From positions 1 through 64,000 of the forward strand of contig NZ_QUMW01000001.1 in assembly GCF_003387165.1 (NCBI RefSeq): a DNA stretch of 64,000 nt, written 5' to 3'. Of the stretch, positions 16,537-25,148 are shown in pieces. The position numbers and the translations under genes were made by a program. Below the pieces are notes generated by a model. That model was not told where the DNA came from. It did no database searches and saw only the letters and a program-made list of their open reading frames with translations. Within the stretch, counting starts at the first letter, position 1. Each line of letters starts with the position of its first letter. The stretch comes from Jeotgalicoccus halotolerans (lineage in GTDB: Bacteria > Bacillota > Bacilli > Staphylococcales > Salinicoccaceae).

Positions 16537-16977
16537 TTAGATATGCTTTATATTAGTATAATCTAAAAAAGAATCAGCTGCATAATAAAGGTTACTAATA
16601 TTAGGAAAATATTTTAAATCTATTGGATGTGCATAGCTGTCTTTTGGATTATAAATATTATTATATATATGTAGATGACTATTAGGTGCTACAGTACCAT
16701 CTGGGTTTCTATGCGCACCACCTTTAACGTCTAAACGTACTAAACAATCATGGGTATCGCTAAATCTCAAATCTAAGGAAAAACGTTCAGGTTCTCTGTT
16801 TCCGCGATGTATGCTGAGTTTAAAGTTAATATTGTTTATATCACTTACAAGCATATTTCTCGACTTTATTTTCCCGAACGGGGTATTCAACGTGTTTATA
16901 TCAAAGTGAGACAGCATATTTTTAAGTTCTTCGATAATTATATCGACCTGCTGATTAGTTAAATCACGAATCTCCAC
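16537..16977 (-). CDS. DUF6978-like protein upstream of the DUF1828 gene
   Basis: 146 residues, GTG start with GAGGAGG upstream. Its middle, FSLDLRFSDTHDCLVRLDVKGGAHRNPDG, followed by SHLHIYN and a C-terminal YYAADSFLDY segment, is a compact alpha/beta layout that I associate, with moderate certainty, with DUF6978. The histidine-rich block (GGAHRNPDG...HLHIY) could hold an active site. It is cotranscribed with the DUF1828 gene. The function is unknown. Confidence 0.6.
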   Translation of the reverse strand: MEIRDLTNQQVDIIIEELKNMLSHFDINTLNTPFGKIKSRNMLVSDINNINFKLSIHRGNREPERFSLDLRFSDTHDCLVRLDVKGGAHRNPDGTVAPNSHLHIYNNIYNPKDSYAHPIDLKYFPNISNLYYAADSFLDYTNIKHI

Positions 16978-17234
16978 TTAAATCCTCCTCGTTCAATAAT
17001 TTTAAAGACTGGTAATTATTTTTCATCTGACTTTATTATCTCATTACTTCCATGTGCAAGCATCTTTAATCCTGTTAAATGTTTCAGAATGTTATTTAAT
17101 TTATAAATGACGGTAATGTGGACTAGATTATACAAATTTATTTTGCTCAAATTTTTTCCTCTAAGAAAATTTCTTAACCGTGTCATATTTCTAATTAAGG
17201 GTATATATGACTAATGGTTAAAGGAGGATTTTTA

Positions 17235-17723
17235 ATGAACAAGCTGGAACGTATTACTGATATTGCTTTACCGGTTATAGGCGGCAGTGTTGTAGGTTTG
17301 CTTTCGACCCAAAATGCAAAAAAGGATTATCAGGACTTTAAACAGCCTGCGTTTTCACCGCCGAAAGAAGCGTTTGGTATTGTATGGCCGATTCTTTATA
17401 CAACGATGGGTATTGCCCGTACGATTACTAAATCATCACGAAAAGATTCTTCGAAAAATGCCTATTTGTATAACTCGCAGCTCGGGTTGAATTACTTATG
17501 GAGCATCCTGTACTTCCGTTTTAAACTGAGAGGAACAGCGTTAATTGAAAGCTATGCCTTATTTGCGAGCGTCTTACTGACAACTGTTGCATTTTATAAG
17601 ACGAATAAATTCGCAGGCTTGTTATTGGTACCGTATGTAGCTTGGACAGCTTATGCAACTTACCTTAATGCGGGATTTGTTGCATTGAATCAAGATAAAG
17701 AAGAGTACGCAGAGGATATTTAA
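17235..17723 (+). CDS. tspO: TspO/MBR family membrane protein
   Basis: 162 residues from the ATG after AAAGGAGG (an upstream in-frame ATG at 17214 precedes the ribosome site and is not used). Five hydrophobic helices are visible. Family motifs include KQPAFSPPKEAFGIVWPILYT (loop 1 and helix 2), LNYLWSILYF, and VPYVAWTAYATYLNAG with the conserved tryptophan and tyrosine residues. TspO proteins bind porphyrins and cholesterol-like ligands and degrade or shuttle tetrapyrroles under stress. It ends before a terminator, so it is a single-gene unit. Confidence 0.93.
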   Translation: MNKLERITDIALPVIGGSVVGLLSTQNAKKDYQDFKQPAFSPPKEAFGIVWPILYTTMGIARTITKSSRKDSSKNAYLYNSQLGLNYLWSILYFRFKLRGTALIESYALFASVLLTTVAFYKTNKFAGLLLVPYVAWTAYATYLNAGFVALNQDKEEYAEDI

Positions 17724-17735
17724 TAATAAAAAAGG

Positions 17736-17775
17736 ACAGCGCTTCATTGTATTTAAGAAGTGCTGTATTTTATAA
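17736..17775 (+). terminator. Terminator of tspO
   Basis: ACAGCGCTTC and GAAGTGCTGT arms (one G-T pair) are followed by ATTTTATAAA. Confidence 0.7.
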
Positions 17776-17827
17776 ATAAATTACTTACATATCAATTATT
17801 GAAGAGTCTTTAAAGGAGAGGGAATTG

Positions 17828-18106
17828 ATGAGTAAAGTTTTATTCTATCTGTCGATATTAAATTTATTGTACTTTGTCATGACATTTTTTATTCATGATT
17901 CAACTAATCCTTTTACTGTACCTCTGTTTGGACCTCCGATAGTTGCATTCTTTCTGCTCATTTTGGTAGTTATATACTTACTGTATAAACTCGCATTTGA
18001 AGTTGAACGTGATGATGAGTTAGTAATTTCTGGTGAGGTAAAATATGCGATAGGTATAAACGGTGTATTATTTCTCTTAGGAAATTTATTCTTTTTCTTC
18101 TTATAA
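17828..18106 (+). CDS. Membrane protein, three helices
   Basis: 92 residues from the ATG after AAAGGAGAGGG. Hydrophobic helices lie at about 3-22, 31-54 and 75-92, with a charged loop (EVERDDELVISGEVKY) between the last two. No family recognised. It lies among several small membrane genes of similar size. Confidence 0.6.
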   Translation: MSKVLFYLSILNLLYFVMTFFIHDSTNPFTVPLFGPPIVAFFLLILVVIYLLYKLAFEVERDDELVISGEVKYAIGINGVLFLLGNLFFFFL

Positions 18107-18135
18107 ATACAAAAAGAGACTTAATCAGACTACCT

Positions 18136-18309
18136 TTATTTTAAAAACTTTTCATTCATATATAGTCCGGAAATACCGGACTGGAACATTATAGTGAAAA
18201 TTATAAATGGAAATAGACTATCATATAAATCAAATGAAACTACTATCACAACAGTGGCAACAAGCCACACTAGAAAAGTAACTGCCAATATCTTTCTTAT
18301 TTTCTCCAT
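18136..18309 (-). CDS. Small membrane protein, uncertain start
   Basis: 57 residues if begun at the ATG at 18309 (MEKIRKIL), 63 if at an upstream TTG; neither has a strong ribosome site. Two hydrophobic helices are seen. It is last in a minus-strand row of small membrane genes (19220 down to 18136). Confidence 0.45.
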   Translation of the reverse strand: MEKIRKILAVTFLVWLVATVVIVVSFDLYDSLFPFIIFTIMFQSGISGLYMNEKFLK

Positions 18310-18353
18310 ATTCAACAAAGTGACCAACCGTACTTATTTTTATATTTATCTTT

Positions 18354-18656
18354 TTAAGACTCAGTTGAATCTGGATTTTTACGGGTTTTGAAAAAGATAA
18401 TCGGAGCAAGCGCAAACATTACTATATACATAGTTTTATTGGATAAAAATTTTAATTTATTTATTACTTTATTTTCCGTGAGCGCTATAAAAGGAAACAG
18501 AATCATGCAAAAAGAAAAATAAATTGTCAGTATCAGATACGGAAACTCAAGTACATCTCCATTTGTAAAATGGTTTATGACATAGATGTAAAATCCAAAA
18601 ACAGCCAAGCCGATTATAAATGATAAAATTTTGAAAAAAATGTTACTGAAACTCAT
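18354..18656 (-). CDS. Membrane protein, paralogue of the 29989 gene
   Basis: 100 residues, ATG after AAGGAG. Three hydrophobic helices are visible. The pattern LSFIIG...FYI.V....G..LEFPY.IL.IYF is shared with the product of 29989-30288, with the same length and order, so these are paralogues about 11.6 kb apart. It follows the 18676 gene by about 20 bp and is probably cotranscribed with it. The function is unknown. Confidence 0.65.
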   Translation of the reverse strand: MSFSNIFFKILSFIIGLAVFGFYIYVINHFTNGDVLEFPYLILTIYFSFCMILFPFIALTENKVINKLKFLSNKTMYIVMFALAPIIFFKTRKNPDSTES

Positions 18657-18675
18657 GAAAAATACTCCTTACTAA

Positions 18676-19014
18676 TTAATGATACGATTTAAGTATTTCC
18701 TTACTTTTATCAACCAGCATTTCTGATGTTATAAAAGATTTTAAAATAGATATGATGTTATTTTTTCTGAACACTGGATTGATTTCTAAAGCATCTTCTT
18801 CCAGTTTATAATTGCTGCCGTCATAATTCTGAACAAGCTCGGTAAAGCCTCTTAAGTCAACTTTAGATAGATCAAACATAACTACAGTCTCATGAATAGT
18901 CGGCTGCTGCATCTGCTCATCATGTAATGAACCAATAAGTGTCAGCAAATTTGTATTATGAAATTTTAATTTTTCTATTTCAGCAACTAATTTTTCGTAT
19001 TCATTGTTAATCAA
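18676..19014 (-). CDS. Uncharacterised soluble protein
   Basis: 112 residues, TTG start with AGAGAGGA just upstream. A short N-terminal coiled coil (EYEKLVAEIEKLKFHNTNLL) is followed by a mixed alpha/beta part with no membrane segment. It is sandwiched between small membrane protein genes in one unit. No family recognised. Confidence 0.6.
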   Translation of the reverse strand: MINNEYEKLVAEIEKLKFHNTNLLTLIGSLHDEQMQQPTIHETVVMFDLSKVDLRGFTELVQNYDGSNYKLEEDALEINPVFRKNNIISILKSFITSEMLVDKSKEILKSYH

Positions 19015-19019
19015 TTTAA

Positions 19020-19220
19020 TTATCCTCTCTTACTTCCCATATTAGACTTTTGTTGTTTCTTACGCTCCTTTTCCATTAGTATACCGATACTCATCAAAAT
19101 GAAAACTCCAAAAATAGAGAGAATAGCCGTATCTCCACGGTTGAAAATACTTAAAGAAACTACCAGTATTATTCCGAGTATAAGTAGGATTCTTAAAAGT
19201 TTTAGTTTAATAGTAATCAT
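19020..19220 (-). CDS. Small membrane protein
   Basis: 66 residues, two membrane helices (about 5-24 and 29-48), then a very basic tail (KERKKQQKSNMGSKRG). The ribosome site is weak. It is first of the minus-strand row that continues with the 18676 and 18354 genes. Confidence 0.5.
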   Translation of the reverse strand: MITIKLKLLRILLILGIILVVSLSIFNRGDTAILSIFGVFILMSIGILMEKERKKQQKSNMGSKRG

Positions 19221-19549
19221 CTGCTCTCATAAAAAATAAAATGATTGATTCAAGAGTTAATAAAGCACAGCTAATATTTTTAAATCATACTAAAGCATAA
19301 CAGACTGAATAGTAATATTTAATACGGCTAAATATTTTTCTTATTTTAAAATGTATTAGTGGGGTAGTAGAACAATGATTATTGTTTACAAACTCATCCT
19401 TGAATAAAGAATCCTCCAATCTGTTATTTAAGATTGGAGGACTTTCTATATGATTATCATTTTTCATCATACATACCTTTGAGAATAAAGTATGCAGATA
19501 TCATCGTTAAGATTCCTACTAGGGTAGCATCACAATAATTCTTCCTGTC
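19221..19549. other. Intergenic with a perfect hairpin
   Basis: No convincing gene. A 10-bp perfect stem TCCTCCAATC/GATTGGAGGA at 19412-19441 with a 10-base loop is followed by T-rich sequence on the minus strand and could terminate or process a transcript. It contains anti-Shine-Dalgarno-like and Shine-Dalgarno-like arms. The 61-codon minus-strand frame across it looks fortuitous. Confidence 0.4.
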
Positions 19550-19587
19550 AAAATAAAAACCTAAACAAGTCGTTCTGTTTAGGTTCA
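19550..19587 (-). terminator. Terminator of the grpB-like gene
   Basis: AACCTAAACA and TGTTTAGGTT arms (19558-19585) overlap the stop codon; on the minus strand TTTTTATTTT follows. Confidence 0.75.
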
Positions 19588-20103
19588 TTTAGATTCTTCA
19601 AATTCTTTAAGGATATTGGTAATAAAATCAGTTTTCATATCTGCATACTTATGTTTATCATTTGTATTGGTTGCAGCAAGTTTTAATTTTAAACTTTCAT
19701 ATTCGTTTTTTCTAGTCGAATCTGTACGTAATATATCTCTGAATTTAAGCTGTTGTTCTAAATAGAGACTGCCTTTTTCGAACAAATGTATTTGATGTGT
19801 TCGAGGATTCCCTTTTATGAAATAATATCTGTCAGGCAGAATATCATTTCCTATACTTATATAATCTAATTGTTTTAGTTTATCGATATATTTATTAATG
19901 TCACTAAAACTGTCTATCTCTATAGCAATATCTAAAATAGGTTTAGCTTTTAGATTTTTAACACTCGTACTGCCGATATGATGAACCTCAATATTATCGT
20001 TTTTGAACAACTCAAATATTTTTTGTTTCTCTCTGTCGAATAATATTTCCCATTCTTTATCCCAATCTACAAGAAATACCTGACCTTTTGGTAGACCAAG
20101 CAT
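19585..20103 (-). CDS. GrpB/UPF0157 family protein
   Basis: 172 residues from the ATG after GAGGAGTG (an in-frame TTG/ATG a few codons upstream precedes the ribosome site). It shows the family core EVHHIGSTSVKNLKAKPILDI and the second block IKGNPRTHQIHLFEKGS, followed by the FRDILR helix and the C-terminal KHKYADMKTDFITNIL. GrpB proteins share the nucleotidyltransferase fold (HIGSTS with the D-I/D-x-D-like acidic pair); some are fused to CoaE. The biochemical role is not settled. It is monocistronic with its own terminator. Confidence 0.88.
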   Translation of the reverse strand: MLGLPKGQVFLVDWDKEWEILFDREKQKIFELFKNDNIEVHHIGSTSVKNLKAKPILDIAIEIDSFSDINKYIDKLKQLDYISIGNDILPDRYYFIKGNPRTHQIHLFEKGSLYLEQQLKFRDILRTDSTRKNEYESLKLKLAATNTNDKHKYADMKTDFITNILKEFEESK

Positions 20104-20233
20104 GGTATCACTCCTCAATAAGCAATCATTGATTATTTATACTTCATCTATGTAATTAAACTGGGGGATGAATGAATTATAAATGGATAAAATAATTCAT
20201 ATGAATATGTGTCAGTATTATCTATCTCAAATC

Positions 20234-20731
20234 TTATAATAGTTTCGCCATATAATACTCATCATATGCTATATCATTAATAATAAGTGACTTTTTCTTC
20301 GTGCCCTCTATCTCAAAACCGTGTTTTTTATATAATTTTACACCGGCTAGATTATCTTTTACTACGGTTAATTCTAATCTGGAAAGATTATGTTTTTCTG
20401 CCCAGTTTGTAATATTGTTAAATAATTTTGAACCGATTCCTTTGCCTCTGTATTCACTCAGTATACCTATGACAAGTTCGGCAGTGTGTTGTGTTCTTTT
20501 GACAGTACCGCCAATTGCAATTATATAGCCAATTAATTTGTCCTTATCTTCTGCTACAAAGACAGTGGAGTTATCTTGTTTTTCAAATCGTTCCAATGGC
20601 TTCTTTTGTTGCTCAGGAGTAGTTCGTCTTTCGCCACCCTCCATAAGCATGAAGTCAGCATGACTCTCAACTTTCTTTATTAAATCTGTAAAATTTTTTG
20701 CGTCATCAGTTCTGATTTCTCTGATTATCAA
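20234..20731 (-). CDS. GNAT N-acetyltransferase
   Basis: 165 residues, TTG start after TGGAGG. Acetyl-CoA loop in ELVIGILSEYRGKGIGSKLFNNI, with ARLEL-type strand SRLELTVVKDNLAGVKLYKKHGFEIEG. This resembles the YhhY/SpeG-like group acting on amino groups. It overlaps the hydrolase gene upstream by 4 bp, so it belongs to the minus-strand operon 22989 to 20234. The substrate is unknown. Confidence 0.88.
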   Translation of the reverse strand: MIIREIRTDDAKNFTDLIKKVESHADFMLMEGGERRTTPEQQKKPLERFEKQDNSTVFVAEDKDKLIGYIIAIGGTVKRTQHTAELVIGILSEYRGKGIGSKLFNNITNWAEKHNLSRLELTVVKDNLAGVKLYKKHGFEIEGTKKKSLIINDIAYDEYYMAKLL

Positions 20732-21465
20732 ATCTGTTCCTCCACTTCTTCTTGATTTAAACTATTGATAATAAACTTATCAACGATTGAGTTATAAATC
20801 TCAGGCTGATCCAAATGAACAGTGTGGCCAGCGAATGGGATAATTGAAACATGAACATTTTTGTTATTTTCCGGATACTTTAGAGTCCCCGCCGTTTCTC
20901 GGGGGTTGTTTTCTCCGACAATATATAAAATAGGAAAGTTTAAGGCTGATAAATCAACAGTTTGACTGAATGGATACCAATCTGGTTCCTCTGTTAATTT
21001 TAGAAGTTTTCTCCAATCATCTTTGTGTATGGTGTCAAAATAATTTATTGCTTCAGAATTGTTTAATAAAGTTGAAGCAGATTCTTTATCTGTTTTATTT
21101 AAACTTTCCCAATCAGACGGCTTTTCTGACATAATGCCAGACAAAGTCAAAGTGATTATTTTTTCGGGATAAGTTTTAGCAAAAGTTAACCCGACAAGGG
21201 CACCTAACGAACATCCGGCAATATGTGCAGATTTAATCTCTAATTCTGCGAGTGTTTCAAATAAATCTGTTGCAGCATTGTGGAAGTAATTAGAGTAATC
21301 ATTTGTAGCGGATTGACCGTGTCCTCTTAGATCCGGTAATATCACTTTATATTTTTTCTCAAAGTATTCTTTTTGTATACTAAGTTCAGTTTTTCCTGTC
21401 TGCAGACCTGTATGAAGAAAAACAAGAGCTTCTCCCGTTCCCGATACTTCTGTATGTAAAATCAT
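20728..21465 (-). CDS. Alpha/beta hydrolase
   Basis: 245 residues from the ATG after AAAGGGGATG (a further upstream ATG precedes the ribosome site). It has the oxyanion strand VFLHTGLQTG, the LPDLRGHGQS turn, the nucleophile elbow GCSLGA, a late acidic loop VGENNP, and the catalytic histidine in FAGHTVHLDQPE. This is a small esterase/lyase-type hydrolase. It is coupled to the downstream GNAT gene by a 4-bp overlap. The substrate is unknown. Confidence 0.88.
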   Translation of the reverse strand: MILHTEVSGTGEALVFLHTGLQTGKTELSIQKEYFEKKYKVILPDLRGHGQSATNDYSNYFHNAATDLFETLAELEIKSAHIAGCSLGALVGLTFAKTYPEKIITLTLSGIMSEKPSDWESLNKTDKESASTLLNNSEAINYFDTIHKDDWRKLLKLTEEPDWYPFSQTVDLSALNFPILYIVGENNPRETAGTLKYPENNKNVHVSIIPFAGHTVHLDQPEIYNSIVDKFIINSLNQEEVEEQI

Positions 21466-21509
21466 AAAAGCATCCCCTTTGTAATATGTATTACATTTAA
21501 AATGCATGC

Positions 21510-22292
21510 TTATTCTAATAAATCATAAAGTTCCTGTTCTGTTTTCAATTCATTCACAGCTAAAAAGATAAGTCCTCGAAGTTTCCATTTCTTTCGCATA
21601 GTAGTTAAACGATTATATGCTTTGTCATCCTTGACTCCATAACCATACAGAAGATTCATAGTGTCGGTATTATTTAGATCTAACGACTCTGTTAGTGCTG
21701 CAAGATCGAAAAAAGGATTGCCATATCTGACTTCTCCGAAATCAATAATATTGATTTTATATTCGTCCATCAATAAATTCCATACACCTAAATCTCCGTG
21801 AATAATTGAAGAATTATCGGATGTATAATTTTTATAGTCTTTATACTTTTGTTCAATGAGCTTTTTGATGCCAGCAGACTTTATAATATGGATTAACTGC
21901 TCTTCATTAAATCTGTCCGGTACGTCAGTTAATTTTAAGTTTGACAAGGCAGAATGCATAGTTTTTACAGCTTTACCAAGTTTAAAATAGTCCAGGTCAG
22001 TTTTCTTAATATCTTGAGTGTCTATATAAGTCAATAAAATATAAAAAAGACCCCCATGTCTAAAGTAAATGCTGTTATTCACTGTATAAAGAGGTCTCGC
22101 TGATAAATTCACTTTAGACAGAGTTTCCAGACAATAAAATTCATTTGTAGCACTTTGTTCATTCAAATGAGATTTCAATATGTATGAACCGGAATCACTA
22201 ATTATTTTATATATATCAGAAGTTTGGCCATTTCCATGAGGTTGGAGACCTTCTATTTTAATTCCATATACTTCCTCGATGAATTCTTTCAT
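21510..22292 (-). CDS. Aminoglycoside phosphotransferase-family kinase
   Basis: 260 residues with a protein-kinase-like fold: ATP-binding strand GNGQTSDIYKI, the lysine in YILKSH, the catalytic loop IIHGDLGVWNLLM and the metal motif IIDFGE. The same fold covers aminoglycoside phosphotransferases, choline kinases and uncharacterised small-molecule kinases; no feature here points to drug resistance rather than metabolism. It lies 44 bp upstream of the hydrolase gene and probably shares its transcript. Confidence 0.85.
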   Translation of the reverse strand: MKEFIEEVYGIKIEGLQPHGNGQTSDIYKIISDSGSYILKSHLNEQSATNEFYCLETLSKVNLSARPLYTVNNSIYFRHGGLFYILLTYIDTQDIKKTDLDYFKLGKAVKTMHSALSNLKLTDVPDRFNEEQLIHIIKSAGIKKLIEQKYKDYKNYTSDNSSIIHGDLGVWNLLMDEYKINIIDFGEVRYGNPFFDLAALTESLDLNNTDTMNLLYGYGVKDDKAYNRLTTMRKKWKLRGLIFLAVNELKTEQELYDLLE

Positions 22293-22374
22293 AGCTTCCT
22301 CCTGCTATAAATTATTTTTCTTCCGGTTCAATGTGACTCATATAAATATTTGCTTTCTGCTCCCTGTCAAATCC

Positions 22375-22989
22375 CTATCTCTTTCTCGCAATTAAGTTGA
22401 TATGCAAGGCAGACGGATAATCTATTTTATCAACTGTTAAGCCTGCATCTTCAGCGTATTGGCGGAGTTCATACTCGAAAGGGTATTGTTCTGAATCATC
22501 CCATTCTTCTCTGTATTTTTCTTTAGCGTCATCCATATCGCTTTTATTATTAAAGCCAATATCTAACAAATTCAAGGTGCCGCCTTGTTTTAATAATCTG
22601 CTGACTTCTTTGAGTGCATCTTCTCTTTTCGATAAAGACACTTCATGGAAGCTGAAGCTCGATGTGATTAAGTCAAAATAATCACTTTCAAATGGAATAT
22701 TATTAAAATCTCCTGTTTCCACTTTAATAGATGGAAACTTCTTTTTAGCCTCTTCAAGCATTTTCGGTGAGATATCAACCCCGTATACATTTTTGGCATC
22801 TTTAATATATTCAGCAATGAAATTTCCTGTACCGATGCCAATGTCTAAAACATTTCCAGCTGCTTCAGGGTAATTCTTATATGCTTTTTTTATGCTGTGA
22901 CGATAACCGGTTAAAGGACCGCCGATGTCATCAATTTCTTCATCATAAGTCCCTGCCCAGTCGTCAAAGAGTTCTGTAATGCTTCTCAA
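22375..22989 (-). CDS. Class I SAM-dependent methyltransferase
   Basis: 205 residues from a TTG that follows AAAAGGGGTGG at correct spacing (the longer frame to 23034 runs through that site). Motif I NVLDIGIGTGNF, motif II NVYGVDIS, motif post-I KVETGDFNNIPF and motif III FDLITSSFSFHEV are all present. The N-terminal FDDWAGTYDEEI block and overall length resemble YrrT-like methyltransferases. First gene of the minus-strand group that runs down to the GNAT gene. The substrate is unknown. Confidence 0.88.
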   Translation of the reverse strand: MRSITELFDDWAGTYDEEIDDIGGPLTGYRHSIKKAYKNYPEAAGNVLDIGIGTGNFIAEYIKDAKNVYGVDISPKMLEEAKKKFPSIKVETGDFNNIPFESDYFDLITSSFSFHEVSLSKREDALKEVSRLLKQGGTLNLLDIGFNNKSDMDDAKEKYREEWDDSEQYPFEYELRQYAEDAGLTVDKIDYPSALHINLIARKR

Positions 22990-23158
22990 AAAATCCACCC
23001 CTTTTTCCTGAGTACGTTTAAAACGTAACACCAATTTTCCTTACATCCATTATAGCAAAGTATTTTTTGAATTTTAAGACTATGAAGCATGGCCTTAGAT
23101 TTATATACTGGTTAATAAGAGAGATTGTTCTGGCAAAATTTAAGGATGATTCTTATCA

Positions 23159-23371
23159 GGTAAAAACTCGTTTATCCACCTGGTTGAGTATCAGAAGCCA
23201 TTGTGGAAGAATCTTATATTTTTTAGGGATTATTTAAATAATAATGAATATTCACGTCATCGGTATTTAAATATTAAAGAGGAGTTTCTAAGAAGCAATT
23301 CTGAGGGGATAAGGGAATACACAGATTATAAAGAAGCATTTGTTAAAGAAATAATCGATAAAAGAACTTAA
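23159..23371 (+). pseudogene. GrpB/UPF0157 C-terminal remnant
   Basis: In the apparent gap between the methyltransferase and the phosphatase, one frame encodes the conserved end of a GrpB protein: FIHLVEYQKPLWKNLIFFRDYL, then an EYSRHRYLNIKEEF helix and YTDYKEAFVKEII before TAA at 23369-23371. No N-terminal HIGSTS block is found and a stop (TGA at 23147) closes the frame upstream, so only the last 70 codons survive. It is distinct from the intact grpB-like gene at 19585. The rest of the gap (23041-23158) holds nothing recognisable. Confidence 0.75.
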
Positions 23372-23412
23372 ACACATCGGGAATATAGAAAATTTTATTT
23401 GGGGGACTGCTC

Positions 23413-24090
23413 ATGAAAAGAGTACTGGCTATTAGTGATATTCATGGAGAGTTAGAACTTTTTGACAGCTTGCTGGAAAAGGTGAACTACGATGCAGACG
23501 AGGATCAGTTAATTCTCTTAGGAGATTATGTTGACAGGGGCCCAAACTCTAAAGGGGTATTAAATAGAGTGAGTGAATTAAAGAGAAATGGTGCCATTGT
23601 CTTGAGAGGTAATCATGACGAGATGATGCTGAATGCTGTGAACGGAGTACCTGAAGCTCTGGAACGCTGGGAAAGAAACGGTGCGCTTATGACACTCAAA
23701 AGTTATGATTCGTCTATAGAGAGTGTAACTTTGTCAGCTGGAGCTGAATTTGAGAAACATATCTCTCTTATAAGGGAGATGGATTATTACTACGAAACAA
23801 AAGATTATATTTTTGTCCATGCAGGCGTCAGTCCGGATACACCTGTTCAGAAAACTGATCCGCATACCTTCCTATGGATTAGAGAATTATTTTATGAAAA
23901 ATACTCAGGGGACAAAACTGTGATTTTTGGTCATACACCAACATCAGTCATCCGGCAGGAAAAGAATCATGATATTTATTTTGGAGAAAATAATATTATC
24001 GGTATTGATGGAGCAGCGACCTATGGCGGGCAGCTCAATTGTCTGGAATTGCCTGGTAAGAAAACGTACTCTGTGGCGAAAGGGGTGTAA
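23413..24090 (+). CDS. Metallophosphoesterase (PP2A-like, PrpE/ApaH type)
   Basis: 225 residues with the complete dinuclear-metal set: SDIHGE (8-13), GDYVDRGP (37-44), GNHDEMM (about 66-72), VHAGV (about 137-141) and GHTPT (about 175-179). The layout fits bacterial serine/threonine phosphatases and symmetrical diadenosine-tetraphosphate hydrolases; length does not separate them. It has a GGGGGAC site and is followed after 2 bp by a GNAT gene, so the two form an operon. Confidence 0.9.
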   Translation: MKRVLAISDIHGELELFDSLLEKVNYDADEDQLILLGDYVDRGPNSKGVLNRVSELKRNGAIVLRGNHDEMMLNAVNGVPEALERWERNGALMTLKSYDSSIESVTLSAGAEFEKHISLIREMDYYYETKDYIFVHAGVSPDTPVQKTDPHTFLWIRELFYEKYSGDKTVIFGHTPTSVIRQEKNHDIYFGENNIIGIDGAATYGGQLNCLELPGKKTYSVAKGV

Positions 24091-24092
24091 TT

Positions 24093-24551
24093 GTGACCTG
24101 TATTCGAATTAAAGAAATAGATGCTAATAATATAAATGAAGTAAGAAAAATCAGCGTAAAAAAGTATCAAAGGTTTTTCATCGAAACGGTGGATGAATGT
24201 CTGGAAGAAGCGGCAATCTATAAACAATGGTGTCCTGTTGCCATTTATGATTATGATGAAATAGTCGGTTTTGCCATGTATGGTGCTTTCGGTAAAAACC
24301 CTGATACGTGGATAGACAGAATTATTATAGATGAGAAATATCAGGGCAAAGGTTTCGGAAAGCTTGCTATGAAAGAGTTAATCAAGATTGTTACAGAAAA
24401 ATATAATGTAATTACAGTTTATCTGAGTTTTGTGGAAGGTAATGATGTTGCTCGTAAGTTGTATGAAAATCTGGGATTTAACTTTACAGGTGATTATGAC
24501 CCTGAAGGTGAACTAATTTATAAGTTTAACTTAACAGAGGATTTCAAATAA
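24093..24551 (+). CDS. GNAT N-acetyltransferase
   Basis: 152 residues, GTG start 2 bp after the phosphatase stop. Acetyl-CoA loop in RIIIDEKYQGKGFGKLAMKELI, then YLSFVEGNDVARKLYENLGFNFTG, the spermidine/spermine-acetyltransferase (BltD/PaiA-like) pattern. FVEGN replaces the commoner SVEPEN. The substrate is probably a polyamine or similar amine by analogy only. Confidence 0.87.
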   Translation: MTCIRIKEIDANNINEVRKISVKKYQRFFIETVDECLEEAAIYKQWCPVAIYDYDEIVGFAMYGAFGKNPDTWIDRIIIDEKYQGKGFGKLAMKELIKIVTEKYNVITVYLSFVEGNDVARKLYENLGFNFTGDYDPEGELIYKFNLTEDFK

Positions 24552-24566
24552 AAGAGTGGAGCTATA

Positions 24567-25148
24567 TTGTTTACAGCAATTGATTTAGATTATATACAAA
24601 TTTTATTACCGATAATATTTTTCACGATAGTTCTTTTATTTGTAAGTAATTCATCATTATTCAATCCCCACAATAACAATGTTAAAAAATCACCTGCGAA
24701 CTCCTCTTTTAATGCGATTGATGCTCAGCTTAATGACGATTTTAGAAGAAGTCAGAAGTGGGAGTATGAACAAGTTAAAGACATTACTGCAAAGTATTTA
24801 GAAATGGAAGGAGAAGTATATATCGGTACTGATGCACCTGCCGGCACATGGGTATACCCTGGCTTAAGCATGATAGAAGAACTGAATGAATTTAAATCTT
24901 TTAACTTAGATGCTTTTGACATACTGAAAAAATCAACAGTAGAAGCGAAATCAATTACCGGAGAAGATGATAGTTATCTGCTTCTTAATGGAAATCCTAT
25001 TGAACAGTTCGAAAATATACTGGATATCAACACAGTTTTCGTAGATGGAAAAAGTTTTAAACACTCGGAAATTGCAAATCATATTATAGAAGCAGAAGAA
25101 ATGATGATGATGTTTGAAGAAGTTGAGAAAAAGTATGAGATATTGTAG
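24567..25148 (+). CDS. Membrane-anchored protein of unknown function
   Basis: 193 residues, TTG start. One N-terminal hydrophobic helix (about 8-30) is followed by an acidic soluble domain with the segments EGEVYIGTDAPAGTWVYPGL and SYLLLNGNPIEQFENIL. It lies 16 bp after the GNAT gene and probably ends that operon. No family recognised; type II (Nin) or lipoprotein-like orientation cannot be decided. Confidence 0.6.
   Translation: MFTAIDLDYIQILLPIIFFTIVLLFVSNSSLFNPHNNNVKKSPANSSFNAIDAQLNDDFRRSQKWEYEQVKDITAKYLEMEGEVYIGTDAPAGTWVYPGLSMIEELNEFKSFNLDAFDILKKSTVEAKSITGEDDSYLLLNGNPIEQFENILDINTVFVDGKSFKHSEIANHIIEAEEMMMMFEEVEKKYEIL

Noticed and set aside
19285-19470. Minus-strand frame of 61 codons
   Set aside because: It runs through a perfect terminator-like hairpin, has only a weak ribosome site, and no recognisable features.
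21466-21507. Upstream ATG of the alpha/beta hydrolase
   Set aside because: The sequence AAAGGGGATG lies between this ATG and the chosen one at 21465, which fits the family N-terminus better.
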